6,947 bases of DNA from Betaproteobacteria bacterium (GCA_005881355.1 VBDM01000351.1:1-6947), one strand, 5' to 3'; counted from the first letter of the stretch, positions 1 through 6,609 are shown. Notes: a model not told the origin generated them from the sequence alone. A program made the numbers and translations.

Positions 1-141
1 GCGGCGTTCGACGTGGAGGGTTTTCGCAACATGCTGGCGCTGCGCGCCGAAATCGAAACGGGAGGAGGCGCCGCGCCGCCCGCCGAGAAGTACGTCGACC
101 TCTCGTACTACCGGCGCGCCATGAGCGCGCTGGACAAGTAG
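1..141 (+). CDS. C-terminal end of a probable ABC transporter substrate-binding protein (partial)
   Basis: Frame 1 is open from the left edge to TAG at 139-141 and gives the last 46 residues of a protein whose start lies outside the window. The ending, with a Pro/Ala-rich linker followed by YVDLSYYRRAMSALDK, resembles the C-termini of NitT/TauT (NMT1/THI5-like) periplasmic substrate-binding proteins, in which a 'DLSYYR' segment close to the stop is common. Such proteins capture a small nitrogen, sulfur or aromatic compound in the periplasm for an ABC permease. The domain that would identify the ligand is missing, so the assignment rests on the tail alone. The stop lies one base from the stop of the convergent MBL-fold gene, with no room for a terminator between them. 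Confidence 0.6.
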   Translation, partial: AAFDVEGFRNMLALRAEIETGGGAAPPAEKYVDLSYYRRAMSALDK

Positions 142-142
142 C

Positions 143-1048
143 TCAGTTTCCTTTCACCGCCCGCCAGGCCGCGTCGACGTTGCTGGGGAAGCGCTCCTTC
201 CCGGCCCAGTCGTCGAACTCGGGCATCCTCAAGTCCGCCTTGATCGCCTCGAGCGTCTTTCCCTCGCGCGCCATTCCGCCGACGCGCTCGAGGAGCAGGC
301 CGTAGTAGCGCTCCATCTCGTCGAAAATCCTCGTCGTGCCCGGCGCGCCGTGGCCGGCGATCACGACCTCGGGGTTCAAGGCTCTCATCAGCTTGATCGA
401 GGCGAGTATGTCCGGAATCGTGAGGAAGGGGCGGATATTGGGAAAGCGCTTGACCCCGACCGCGGCCGTCGCCCAAAGCACCCGCTCCCCGGGAAGCCAT
501 ATCGCCGTGTCGGCCTCGCTGTGGACGTTCTTCAGGTAAATCAGCTCGAAGGTCCGCTCCCCGAGCTTGAGCGTCATCCTGTTCTGGTACTCGATGTGCG
601 GCAGGACCTGACGGTAGCCCTTCAAGATCTCGCGCATCTCGGGATACTCGGCCGCCATCTTCTGATTGCGCTCGGCGGTGCTCGCCTTCCTCAGCGACTC
701 GGTCGCGCCCGCATGCGCGATGACGACCGCCGGCGGCGAAAAAACAAAATCGCCGACCGTATGATCGTCGTGCGGTTCGGTATGGACGATGAAGCGCGCC
801 GGCTGCGAGCCGAGCTTCTTCAGAATCCCCATGGCGGCGTGGGAATCCGCGGGGGTCTGGCCCGTGTCGATCATCACCGGACCTTCGCGGGTCAGGATGA
901 AACTGACGTTGGAATCCTGCGGCTTGGCGGCATAGACGTAGATGCCGTCCTTGATTTTTCTTACGTGGGGACCGAGGTCCTGCGCCTGAAGAGGCGGAGC
1001 GAGGACGAACGGCAATGCACCGACAAAAACGGCCAAGCGAGCTTTCAT
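143..1048 (-). CDS. Secreted metallo-beta-lactamase-fold hydrolase with a Glu-variant metal motif
   Basis: Protein of 301 aa. ATG at 1048 is chosen because GGAGGG sits 4 bases upstream and because a signal peptide follows directly (hydrophobic residues 4-22, likely cut after LQA at 20-22), so the enzyme should be periplasmic. An in-frame upstream extension to 1138 has no such support. The MBL fold is visible in order: strand and 'MIDTG' at 59-63, the metal motif VHTEPHDDHTVG at 88-99, H176 followed by D180 in 'HSEADTAIWLP', and H233 in 'AGHGAPG'. The usual HxHxDH is here E91-P-H93-D-D95-H96, so the first zinc-ligand His is Glu. The other expected ligands (H93, D95, H96, H176, D180, H233) are present. 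The fold covers lactamases, lactonases, glyoxalases and phosphodiesterases, and the substrate cannot be deduced. The gene follows the broken membrane-protein gene by 46 bases and may share its transcript. Confidence 0.87.
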   Translation of the reverse strand: MKARLAVFVGALPFVLAPPLQAQDLGPHVRKIKDGIYVYAAKPQDSNVSFILTREGPVMIDTGQTPADSHAAMGILKKLGSQPARFIVHTEPHDDHTVGDFVFSPPAVVIAHAGATESLRKASTAERNQKMAAEYPEMREILKGYRQVLPHIEYQNRMTLKLGERTFELIYLKNVHSEADTAIWLPGERVLWATAAVGVKRFPNIRPFLTIPDILASIKLMRALNPEVVIAGHGAPGTTRIFDEMERYYGLLLERVGGMAREGKTLEAIKADLRMPEFDDWAGKERFPSNVDAAWRAVKGN

Positions 1049-1052
1049 GATT

Positions 1053-1058
1053 CCCTCC
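1053..1058 (-). promoter_or_regulatory. Ribosome binding site of the MBL-fold gene
   Basis: Reads GGAGGG on the minus strand, 4 bases before ATG at 1048-1046. It fixes the start at the signal-peptide Met rather than at the longer in-frame option. Confidence 0.75.
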
Positions 1059-1094
1059 GTTTCGACAGGGTTTTTCGGACGCGCGCGACCGGTG

Positions 1095-1678
1095 TCACGA
1101 TACGCTCGGACGCGTTCCACGGGCAAGCGGCCCGACAACGGCCAGCAGCCGGACCAGCGCGTACGCGGAAACCATGGGATCGATCAGATAATCCCAGAGG
1201 TTGCGCGATTCGTACGCGCCCCCGAGGTACGCGACCACCGCGGCGATGGTGATGAGCACGACCGCATTGAGCCTCGCGCGCCACGCCGCCAGGGTGACCA
1301 ACAGCAAAGCGGTGACGAGCTCGGCCGATCCGTAGCCGAGCGCGTACGGATCGAACGGCGTCAGGCCCAGCGCGAACGGGTACAAGAAAACGGCTGCGAC
1401 CGCGACCAGCCACGTGAGTGCACGCCGATCGCGTGGTCCAATCAGTCTGCGTCCGGTGAGCTCCGCGATACACGCTGCGCCGGCCAGGGCGAGCTGACGC
1501 CCCGAACGTAAGCCGCGAGCGAGAGATCGCCGAAGGGCACGAAAAGCGCGATCCCCGCGACGAGCGCAGCGGCGACCCGTACACCGACCGAAAATCGCCG
1601 CAGGCGAAGCGCCGCCGCAACGAGCGCAAAACCGAGCAGCCCGCAGCCGAAAAGGCCTAAAACGACGTTCGCGGACAT
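1095..1678 (-). pseudogene. Frameshifted small polytopic membrane protein, partner of the neuraminidase gene
   Basis: ATG at 1678 opens a frame of two hydrophobic helices (about residues 4-24 and 32-50) reaching 'LAAYVRGVS'. It then turns into unlikely sequence and stops at 1442 (78 aa). One frame over, from about 1493, the reading continues as 'LALAGAACIAELTGRRL' and on through four more hydrophobic segments ('TWLVAVAAVFLYPFALGL', 'AELVTALLLVTLAAW', 'NAVVLITIAAVVAYLG', 'YLIDPMVSAYALVRLL') to TGA at 1097-1095. Joined, the two halves make a product of about 194 aa with roughly six membrane segments. The shift at about 1485-1500 equals loss of one base, or of 3n+1 bases. The start overlaps the upstream stop (TGATG), and GGAAGGAAGG at 1693-1684 is an excellent ribosome binding site, so translation is coupled to the neuraminidase. 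No known function is recognised. It could be a real pseudogene or a sequence error. Confidence 0.72.
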
Positions 1679-2871
1679 CAACGCCTTCCTTCCAGCCAGG
1701 CGAGGTTGAAATGCACGTGCTTGATGCGGGAACGCCCCCAGGTGTAGAGCACGTGAACGTCGCCCGCCGTGTCCTGCATGATCCAGGGATAGGAATATTC
1801 CGACACCTGTGCCCGCGGCGAGCCGGGGTCGCCTTCGAACCGATGCGCGATGCGCCAGGTGTTTCCGAAGTCCTTCGAGATCGCAAGCGAAAGGTCCTCT
1901 CGATTCTCCGGCGCATCGTTGAACACGAGCAACAGCGAACCGTCGGCGAGCAACACGCTCCCGATCGCGGCGTTCGGATTGGGGAGCTCCGTCTTGACCG
2001 GCGCGCTCCAATGCGCTCCCGCGTCGCTCGTTCGCACCACGAGAATCCGGTTGGGCGGATCCCCTGCGTAACGCATGAAGCCGACCGCATCGGTTTCCGA
2101 CCGCGGCACGATCACCGGCTGCAACGAGGATTGCCCCCACGACAGACGGGTTTTCCGGATTGCATGGCCCTCGCTGTCCAATCGCAGCAGCTCCCCGAAC
2201 TTGCCCGCCATCTCGTGGTACACCGGCAGGCCGATCGTCCCGTCCGCAAATTGCAGCGGCGAGCCTCTCACCAGCGTGCTGATATTGAAAAAAGGCGACG
2301 TCACCAGCCGCCGCGGGGCGGTCCAGGTCTCGCCCTCGTCTTCCGAGACCATCAGGTTTATGGCGCTCCCCGCCCAGCCGCCGACCGACACGCTCACGAA
2401 AAACAGCCACAAGCGTCCACTGCGGTCGCGGCCGACGGCGGGATTCCCCAGCTTCCTCACGTAGCGTTGAAGATGCCGCTGCGCGGATTCGCGGGTGACG
2501 AGCACGCGCTCCGGACCCCACCTTCTCTCCAGCGGAGAAAAGACGGAGGTATAGATAACTACGTCGGGCGCGCCTTCGCGGCTGCCGCCGTACCAGAACG
2601 CCCGCAGCCTCTCTCCTGAAATCTCCGCCGCGGTTGCGCTGTGAACCGACTGCTCGGTGCTGTTGGGGAGGAATTGCGACCGGTAAAACGGCCCGGTGCC
2701 GGACATGGCGGGAGTGGCGGCCTTCGGCGGTGCGAAGCCTGCTGGCGGAGGCGCGGTGAAAATCCGCAGGTAAAGACCGCCGAACACCGCAATCGTCGCG
2801 GCCAGCAGCGCCCATCTCCGCCACCCGGCGACAGCGGCCTCGTCGGAATCTCCCATGCTTGGAACAGTCAC
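1678..2871 (-). CDS. Membrane-anchored predicted neuraminidase (BNR/Asp-box sialidase-like)
   Basis: Protein of 397 aa, intact. GTG at 2871 is preferred over ATG at 2856 because GAGGGG lies 6 bases upstream of it, while the ATG has no ribosome binding site. Residues 19-37 form one membrane helix after a short N-terminal tail containing Arg, giving a signal anchor with the catalytic domain in the periplasm. Three Asp-boxes (S/TxDxGxxW) are visible: SEDEGETW at 176-183, TSDAGAHW at 281-288 and SKDFGNTW at 332-339, the hallmark of a sialidase-type beta-propeller. The opening block 'HSATAAEISGERLRAFWYGG' at 77-96 is typical of the predicted-neuraminidase group COG4692. True sialic acid cleavage is not shown for that group as far as I know, and the glycan target is open. 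The gene sits 39 bases after the LtaS-like gene, and its stop overlaps the next start. Its two neighbours are broken, yet this frame is clean throughout. Confidence 0.85.
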   Translation of the reverse strand: MTVPSMGDSDEAAVAGWRRWALLAATIAVFGGLYLRIFTAPPPAGFAPPKAATPAMSGTGPFYRSQFLPNSTEQSVHSATAAEISGERLRAFWYGGSREGAPDVVIYTSVFSPLERRWGPERVLVTRESAQRHLQRYVRKLGNPAVGRDRSGRLWLFFVSVSVGGWAGSAINLMVSEDEGETWTAPRRLVTSPFFNISTLVRGSPLQFADGTIGLPVYHEMAGKFGELLRLDSEGHAIRKTRLSWGQSSLQPVIVPRSETDAVGFMRYAGDPPNRILVVRTSDAGAHWSAPVKTELPNPNAAIGSVLLADGSLLLVFNDAPENREDLSLAISKDFGNTWRIAHRFEGDPGSPRAQVSEYSYPWIMQDTAGDVHVLYTWGRSRIKHVHFNLAWLEGRR

Positions 2872-2877
2872 CTTCCA

Positions 2878-2883
2878 CCCCTC
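2878..2883 (-). promoter_or_regulatory. Ribosome binding site deciding a GTG start for the neuraminidase gene
   Basis: GAGGGG on the minus strand with a 6-base spacer to GTG at 2871-2869. The alternative ATG at 2856 has no purine-rich stretch at a useful distance. Confidence 0.55.
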
Positions 2884-2910
2884 TGGTGTCGATCGGTTTC
2901 CAACAATCTT

Positions 2911-4865
2911 TTAGCGCGCCGCGGCTTGCTGGACCACGGACCCGTCCGGCGCGTGGGCTCGCGCCGGATTATGGTAAAGCAGGTACTTGGAGGTCTCGAA
3001 GAGCGCCTCGTGCACGCGCTGCAGCTCCGCGAGCTTTTCCGGATAGCGCGCGTGCACATCCTCCAGAGCCGCCTGCGAGCGGTAGCGGAAAAGACGCGGG
3101 CCGCCCGGATCCAGCCGCAGGAAGAATTCGTCGTCGAGCAACCCGTTCTGGTCGAGCAGCGAAAAATGCGGATCGTTCGGCGCGAGGCCGAGCAGATCGC
3201 GCCCGAGTCCCGTATTGAGGTAGGGAACTCCCAGAAGGCCCAGATACGTCGGCAGGGAATCGGGCAGGCTCGCGGTGAAGTCGATGCGCCGGGCGCCTTT
3301 GATCAGCCCCGGCGCATAGATGACCAGCGGCACGTGATAGCCCGTGAGCCTCAACTGTTCCCAGGCGGTCGGCTGGTCGGACGGGTTGCCGTGATCCCCG
3401 TACATGACGAAAACGGTATTCTGAAAGTAGGGTGCCTGCCGCACCCGCGAAAAGAAGGTCCCCAGCGAATAGTCCAGGAACCGCAGGCCGTTGTAGGCCG
3501 CGAGGCTCTCGAACCCGTTGTCCTTGAGCGCCGCGCCCTCAACCTGCTTGAGCTCGAATCCGCGCCGGTCCTCCGGGATCGTATACGGCCGGTGGTTCCC
3601 CGCGGTCTGAATGAAGGCGAAGAAGGGTTTTTTCTCCCTGCCGAGGACCTCGAGCGCCTTTTCGAAGAGGACGATATCCGAAACGCCCCAACCGTCGGCC
3701 TGCGGCGCGTCGTAATCTCCCTCCTCGTAGATGTGCAAGCCCGGAACGTTGTGCGCGAACAGCCCGCGGATGTTGCCCCAGGTCGCGCTGCCGCCGAGGA
3801 AATAGTATTTCGAGTAACCTTCGAGCGCGTTGACCAGCGTGTGCTGGTTCACCACGAGCGGATTGCGCGAGGCGGTGGTGTTCGGGCTCAGGGCACGAAG
3901 AAGTTCGTGAAGAGGATTCCCTCCCTCGCGATCGCGTCGAATGCGGGCGTCGCGTCGAGCCGGTTGCCGAACACGCCGGCCTTGAACGCGGCAAACGACT
4001 CCAGGTGGATCACCACGAGGTTGTACTTGACGGCGGGCCGGTTCCGCGGCGTCACGTACCGGGCAAAGACGAGGTTCTGCGGGTCCGGCGCCTTGACCCC
4101 GAGGAGCGACGCCATATAGGAATAGTGCTCGCGCACCTTGCCCGCGTCGTAGGGCCGGCCGGGGTTTTCGGCGGTGTCGGCGAGAAACAGAACCGGGTTG
4201 AGGGCGAGCGCGGCCACCGCCTCGCTCGAGGAGAAGTACGCCTCGCTCCAGCGCAAGGGGTAGCGCGACCACTTGCCGTAGAGGCCCAGGAGGTAGAGCG
4301 CCGCGAGCGCTCCGACCGCCGCGCGTCTCGGCCATTTGCCCAGAGGCTCGGCGACCGGCGCGAGCGCGCTTCGGGCCGCGCGACGCGCGAGCCAGGCATA
4401 CCCGGAGACGAGCAGCAGGAGCCCCAGAACGCCCGGCAATACAGGGTAGGTCTCCCACGCCACCCGCGCCGCCACCGCCACCGGCGTCAGATGATCGGCG
4501 AGGCTCGCGTTCAGCCGCTCCCGCACATAGCTGTAATGCCCGAAATCGACGAAGTAGAGGAGCAGCACGACGCACTGCGCAGCCGCGAGATAGCCGAGCC
4601 AGGCGATCCGCGCGGCGCGCCGGCGCGCCGGATCGAAAATCGGGATCCAGCCGAGGAGCGCGAGCGGCAGACCGAGAAGCAGCGCAAGCCTCAGGTCGAA
4701 CTTGAGCCCCAGGTAGAGCGCCTTGAGGATGTCCGCCCAGGACGCGCTCGCCGAGGCCTCGTGAAACGCCGCCCAGAAGACCACCCGAAACGCCGCGAAC
4801 ACGGCGACATTGATCGCGGTCAACGCGATAAGAAGGCGCGCGAGCGCCGGGAGCCGGCTTAGCAT
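2911..4865 (-). pseudogene. Broken LtaS-like sulfatase/phosphoglycerol transferase (alkaline phosphatase superfamily)
   Basis: ATG at 4865 starts a frame of 325 aa. It has five hydrophobic membrane segments (about 10-33, 50-77, 86-106, 133-160, 181-197), then 'YNLVVIHLESF' carrying the metal-ligand Glu (E289) and 'GILFTNFFVP', and stops at TGA 3890-3888. The rest of the enzyme lies one frame over, from about 3891 to TAA at 2913-2911: 'NTTASRNPLVVNQHTLVNAL', 'GNHRPYTIP' (substrate-side His at 3594-3592) and 'MYGDHGNP' (metal-ligand Asp-His at 3396-3391). This architecture is that of LtaS/OpgB-type membrane enzymes, which move phosphoglycerol or similar groups in the periplasm. In family members the loop between these blocks carries the catalytic Thr ('GTxRG'-like), and that stretch is absent here. 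The break therefore looks like a deletion of 3n+1 bases, perhaps about 55, rather than one lost base. E, H, D and H remain, so the ancestor was probably active. The gene begins 10 bases after the hydrolase stop. Confidence 0.82.
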
Positions 4866-4875
4866 TTGCGCGAGC

Positions 4876-5682
4876 CTAGGCGGCCTGCACCGCAGAGTCA
4901 AAGCGCGACTTGAACCGCAGAATCTGCTCCAACGTGTTCTGCCCGGTCTGGTGCGGCGGCAGCACCTCCCACAGCTCCGACTGCGGCATCAGTTCCTTCA
5001 GCGTCCAGGACGCCGACACGGTGTGCCGGCTGTCCGCTCCTGACATGATGAGCGCCGGAATCCGAATCTGCATGAGCTCCTCGCCGCTCGCGCCCGAAGG
5101 CATGGTGTCGTTGAAGATCGCGTCCCGGCTTTTCGCGCAGATATCGAGATAGCGATCCACGTCCCGCCCGATGAGCTCGCTCGCGAACTCGGGATAGATC
5201 GCGGCGGGCGAGCCCCACGGCCCGATCTCGGGGTCCAGCCAGAAATTCTCGCCCCGCGGCGCGCGTTCGACCACGGCCGCGAGGCCTTTCGCGCGCACGA
5301 AGCCGATGTGTCGTTTGAAAAACTCGTGGCCTTTTTTCATCCAGAGGTAACCGCCCACCGGCCAGTGCAGAAGCAGCCCGGTGCAGTTCGCAGGGTGGCG
5401 CACCGCAAACGCGAGCGCAAGCGAGGCGCCCATGCACGAGCCGAGGACGTAAACCTGCTTCGCTCCGGCCAGATCGAGGAGCGCCTTGGCCTCTTGCACA
5501 TAAAGGTCCCAGTTGAGCGGTTCGACCCGCCCGCCCGACTGACCGCACTCGCGGCGGTCGTAGGCGATCGTGGTGAAGTGCCGCGAGAGCGTCGCGAGCG
5601 CGTCCATCTGTCCGAACGCCTCCTTGCCGCCCGCCGCGGTCCAGCGCGAGATGACCGAGCGCCATCCGCCGGGCGCGAACAT
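4876..5682 (-). CDS. Alpha/beta hydrolase with Cys nucleophile; N-terminus missing or unclear
   Basis: From the first in-frame ATG (5682) to TAG at 4878-4876 gives 268 aa. Alpha/beta hydrolase blocks follow in order: oxyanion region 'MFAPGGWRS' at 1-9, 'YDRRECGQSGG' at 41-51, nucleophile elbow 'VLGSCMGAS' with C83 in the GxSxG serine position, acid D217 in 'SGADSRH', and a likely catalytic His at 244 in 'LPPHQTG'. A Cys-Asp-His triad recalls dienelactone hydrolase-like enzymes, but the substrate is unknown. The family normally has about 30-40 residues before the 'LLLxAPGG' strand. Here the ATG falls inside that strand ('GPHLLMFAPGG'). The frame is open further upstream but offers no plausible start codon and no family-like sequence before the divergent SDR gene. 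No ribosome binding site precedes 5682. The true start may have been lost by a small deletion or frameshift. The gene heads the minus-strand cluster. Confidence 0.75.
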   Translation of the reverse strand: MFAPGGWRSVISRWTAAGGKEAFGQMDALATLSRHFTTIAYDRRECGQSGGRVEPLNWDLYVQEAKALLDLAGAKQVYVLGSCMGASLALAFAVRHPANCTGLLLHWPVGGYLWMKKGHEFFKRHIGFVRAKGLAAVVERAPRGENFWLDPEIGPWGSPAAIYPEFASELIGRDVDRYLDICAKSRDAIFNDTMPSGASGEELMQIRIPALIMSGADSRHTVSASWTLKELMPQSELWEVLPPHQTGQNTLEQILRFKSRFDSAVQAA

Positions 5683-5814
5683 CAGCAGATGCGGGCCCGC
5701 ATGACGGCCGCGGCCGCGAGAAGGCCGAGAGCCTGCGTCGGGGACTGCGGCGAAAATTATAACTTGGCCTATGCACGGCGACCCTTCATGGCTTGAGGAC
5801 CGCGGAGAGCCCGA
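5683..5814. promoter_or_regulatory. Divergent intergenic region with an AT-rich -10-like island
   Basis: This 132-base gap lies between the divergent hydrolase and SDR genes. Nearly all of it is GC-rich, apart from 5752-5764. That island reads TATAAT on the minus strand (5761-5756, an exact -10 consensus) and TATAAC on the plus strand (5758-5763). No convincing -35 hexamer is visible at 16-18 bases on either side, so a promoter is plausible but weakly supported. The stretch from 5683 to about 5720 may be the remains of the hydrolase 5' coding sequence. A 15-codon plus-strand ORF at 5771-5818 overlaps the SDR start, but nothing marks it as real. Confidence 0.35.
5804..5807 (+). promoter_or_regulatory. 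Ribosome binding site deciding a GTG start for the SDR gene
   Basis: GGAG followed by a 7-base spacer to GTG at 5815. The in-frame ATG at 5833 is preceded by CGCCGGG, which gives no comparable pairing, so the GTG start is favoured. Confidence 0.55.
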
Positions 5815-6591
5815 GTGACCAGCAACGCCGGGATGACTCCCGGAACCGAGCTTGCCGGAAAAGTCGCGCTCGTCACCGGCGGCGCGAGGAACATCGGCCG
5901 CGCGATCTGCCGCTCGCTCGCGTCGGGCGGCGCAATGGTGATGGTCAACGCCAACACCTCCCAGGCCGAGGCCAAGCACACGGTCTCGATGATCAAATCC
6001 GCGGGCGGGACAGCTGCCGCGCATTTCGCCGACGTGACCGATCCGGGCGCGGTCGCCAAGATGGTGGACGCGACCGTGAGGCAGTTCGGCCGGCTCGATG
6101 TCCTGGTCAACAACGCCGCCATACGGAGCGAGGTGCGCTTCGAGGAAATGAAGTTCGAGGAATGGCGGCGCGTGATCTCGACGGTGCTCGACGGCGCGTT
6201 CTTGTGCACCCAATCCTGCCTGCCCCATTTGATCCGCGTGCGCGGCGGAGCGATCGTGAACATCGGAGGCCTCACGGCGCACCGGGGCGCAACCGGTCGC
6301 GCCCACGTCATCGCCGCCAAGGCCGGCATCGCCGGCATGACGCGGGCACTCGCTCTCGACCTCGCGCCGCGCCGCATCACGGTCAACTGCGTGGTGCCCG
6401 GGACCATCGAGACCGTGCGCGGTCTGCCGGGCGCGCCGGCCCGACCGCGCGACCGGCGCGGCCTGCCGCCGATCGGCCGCCGCGGCGAGCCCGAGGAGGT
6501 CGCGGCGATGGTGCGCATGCTGTGCGGCCCGGACGCGCGCTACATCACCGGCCAGACGATCCACGTGAACGGCGGCGGCTTCATGCCCTGA
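5815..6591 (+). CDS. SDR-family oxidoreductase with non-canonical active site
   Basis: Protein of 258 aa, the normal length for a classical short-chain dehydrogenase/reductase. The Rossmann cofactor motif is TGGARNIG at 21-28, the 'NNAA' motif is at 99-102, and the C-terminal block 'YITGQTIHVNGGG' at 243-255 is typical of the family. The catalytic tetrad is not. The Asn position ('STVLDGAF', about V124) lacks Asn, the Ser position is 'NIGGLTAHRG' with G151-G152, and the YxxxK position is V165-I-A-A-K169 with H164 just before it. Only Lys survives. NAD(P) binding is likely, but standard alcohol/ketone chemistry with Tyr as acid-base is doubtful. I recall other SDRs with 'IGGLTAH...RAHVxxAKAG' patterns, so this may be a subfamily trait rather than damage. 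GTG at 5815 is preferred over ATG at 5833 on its ribosome binding site. The gene stands alone on this strand, and its substrate is unknown. Confidence 0.88.
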   Translation: MTSNAGMTPGTELAGKVALVTGGARNIGRAICRSLASGGAMVMVNANTSQAEAKHTVSMIKSAGGTAAAHFADVTDPGAVAKMVDATVRQFGRLDVLVNNAAIRSEVRFEEMKFEEWRRVISTVLDGAFLCTQSCLPHLIRVRGGAIVNIGGLTAHRGATGRAHVIAAKAGIAGMTRALALDLAPRRITVNCVVPGTIETVRGLPGAPARPRDRRGLPPIGRRGEPEEVAAMVRMLCGPDARYITGQTIHVNGGGFMP

Positions 6592-6594
6592 AGC

Positions 6595-6609
6595 GCCGCG
6601 CCACGCGGC
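6595..6609. terminator. Possible bidirectional hairpin between convergent genes
   Basis: GCCGCG, loop CCA, CGCGGC forms a perfect 6-bp GC stem filling the 18-base gap between the SDR stop (6591) and the P460-like stop (6610). There is no T-run on either side, so intrinsic termination is only possible. In sequence this GC-rich, a short palindrome can arise by chance. Confidence 0.35.

Noticed and set aside
350..1252. Plus-strand open frame (300 codons) opposite the MBL-fold gene
   Set aside because: Low-complexity Arg-rich translation without motifs, while the minus strand has a signal peptide, ribosome binding site and metal motif.
1480..1505. Programmed -1 ribosomal frameshifting as an explanation for the membrane gene
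   Set aside because: No slippery heptamer and no obvious downstream stimulatory structure. A simple base loss explains the data better.
1711..2619. Plus-strand open frame (302 codons) opposite the neuraminidase
   Set aside because: Arg/His/Pro-rich shadow translation. The minus-strand frame carries three Asp-boxes and a membrane anchor.
2641..4119. Long plus-strand open frame (492 codons) opposite the broken transferase
   Set aside because: Its product is Arg/Glu-rich with no recognisable domain, and it mirrors the codon periodicity of the minus-strand gene. Open antisense frames of this length are common at this GC content.
5771..5818. 15-codon plus-strand ORF whose TGA overlaps the SDR GTG (GTGA)
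   Set aside because: No ribosome binding site, no composition signal, and such overlaps arise easily by chance. A leader peptide role cannot be supported.
5769..6518. Minus-strand open frame opposite the SDR gene, and the in-frame upstream extension of the hydrolase to 6564
   Set aside because: Both are antisense shadows of a clearly coding SDR. The hydrolase cannot plausibly begin inside it.
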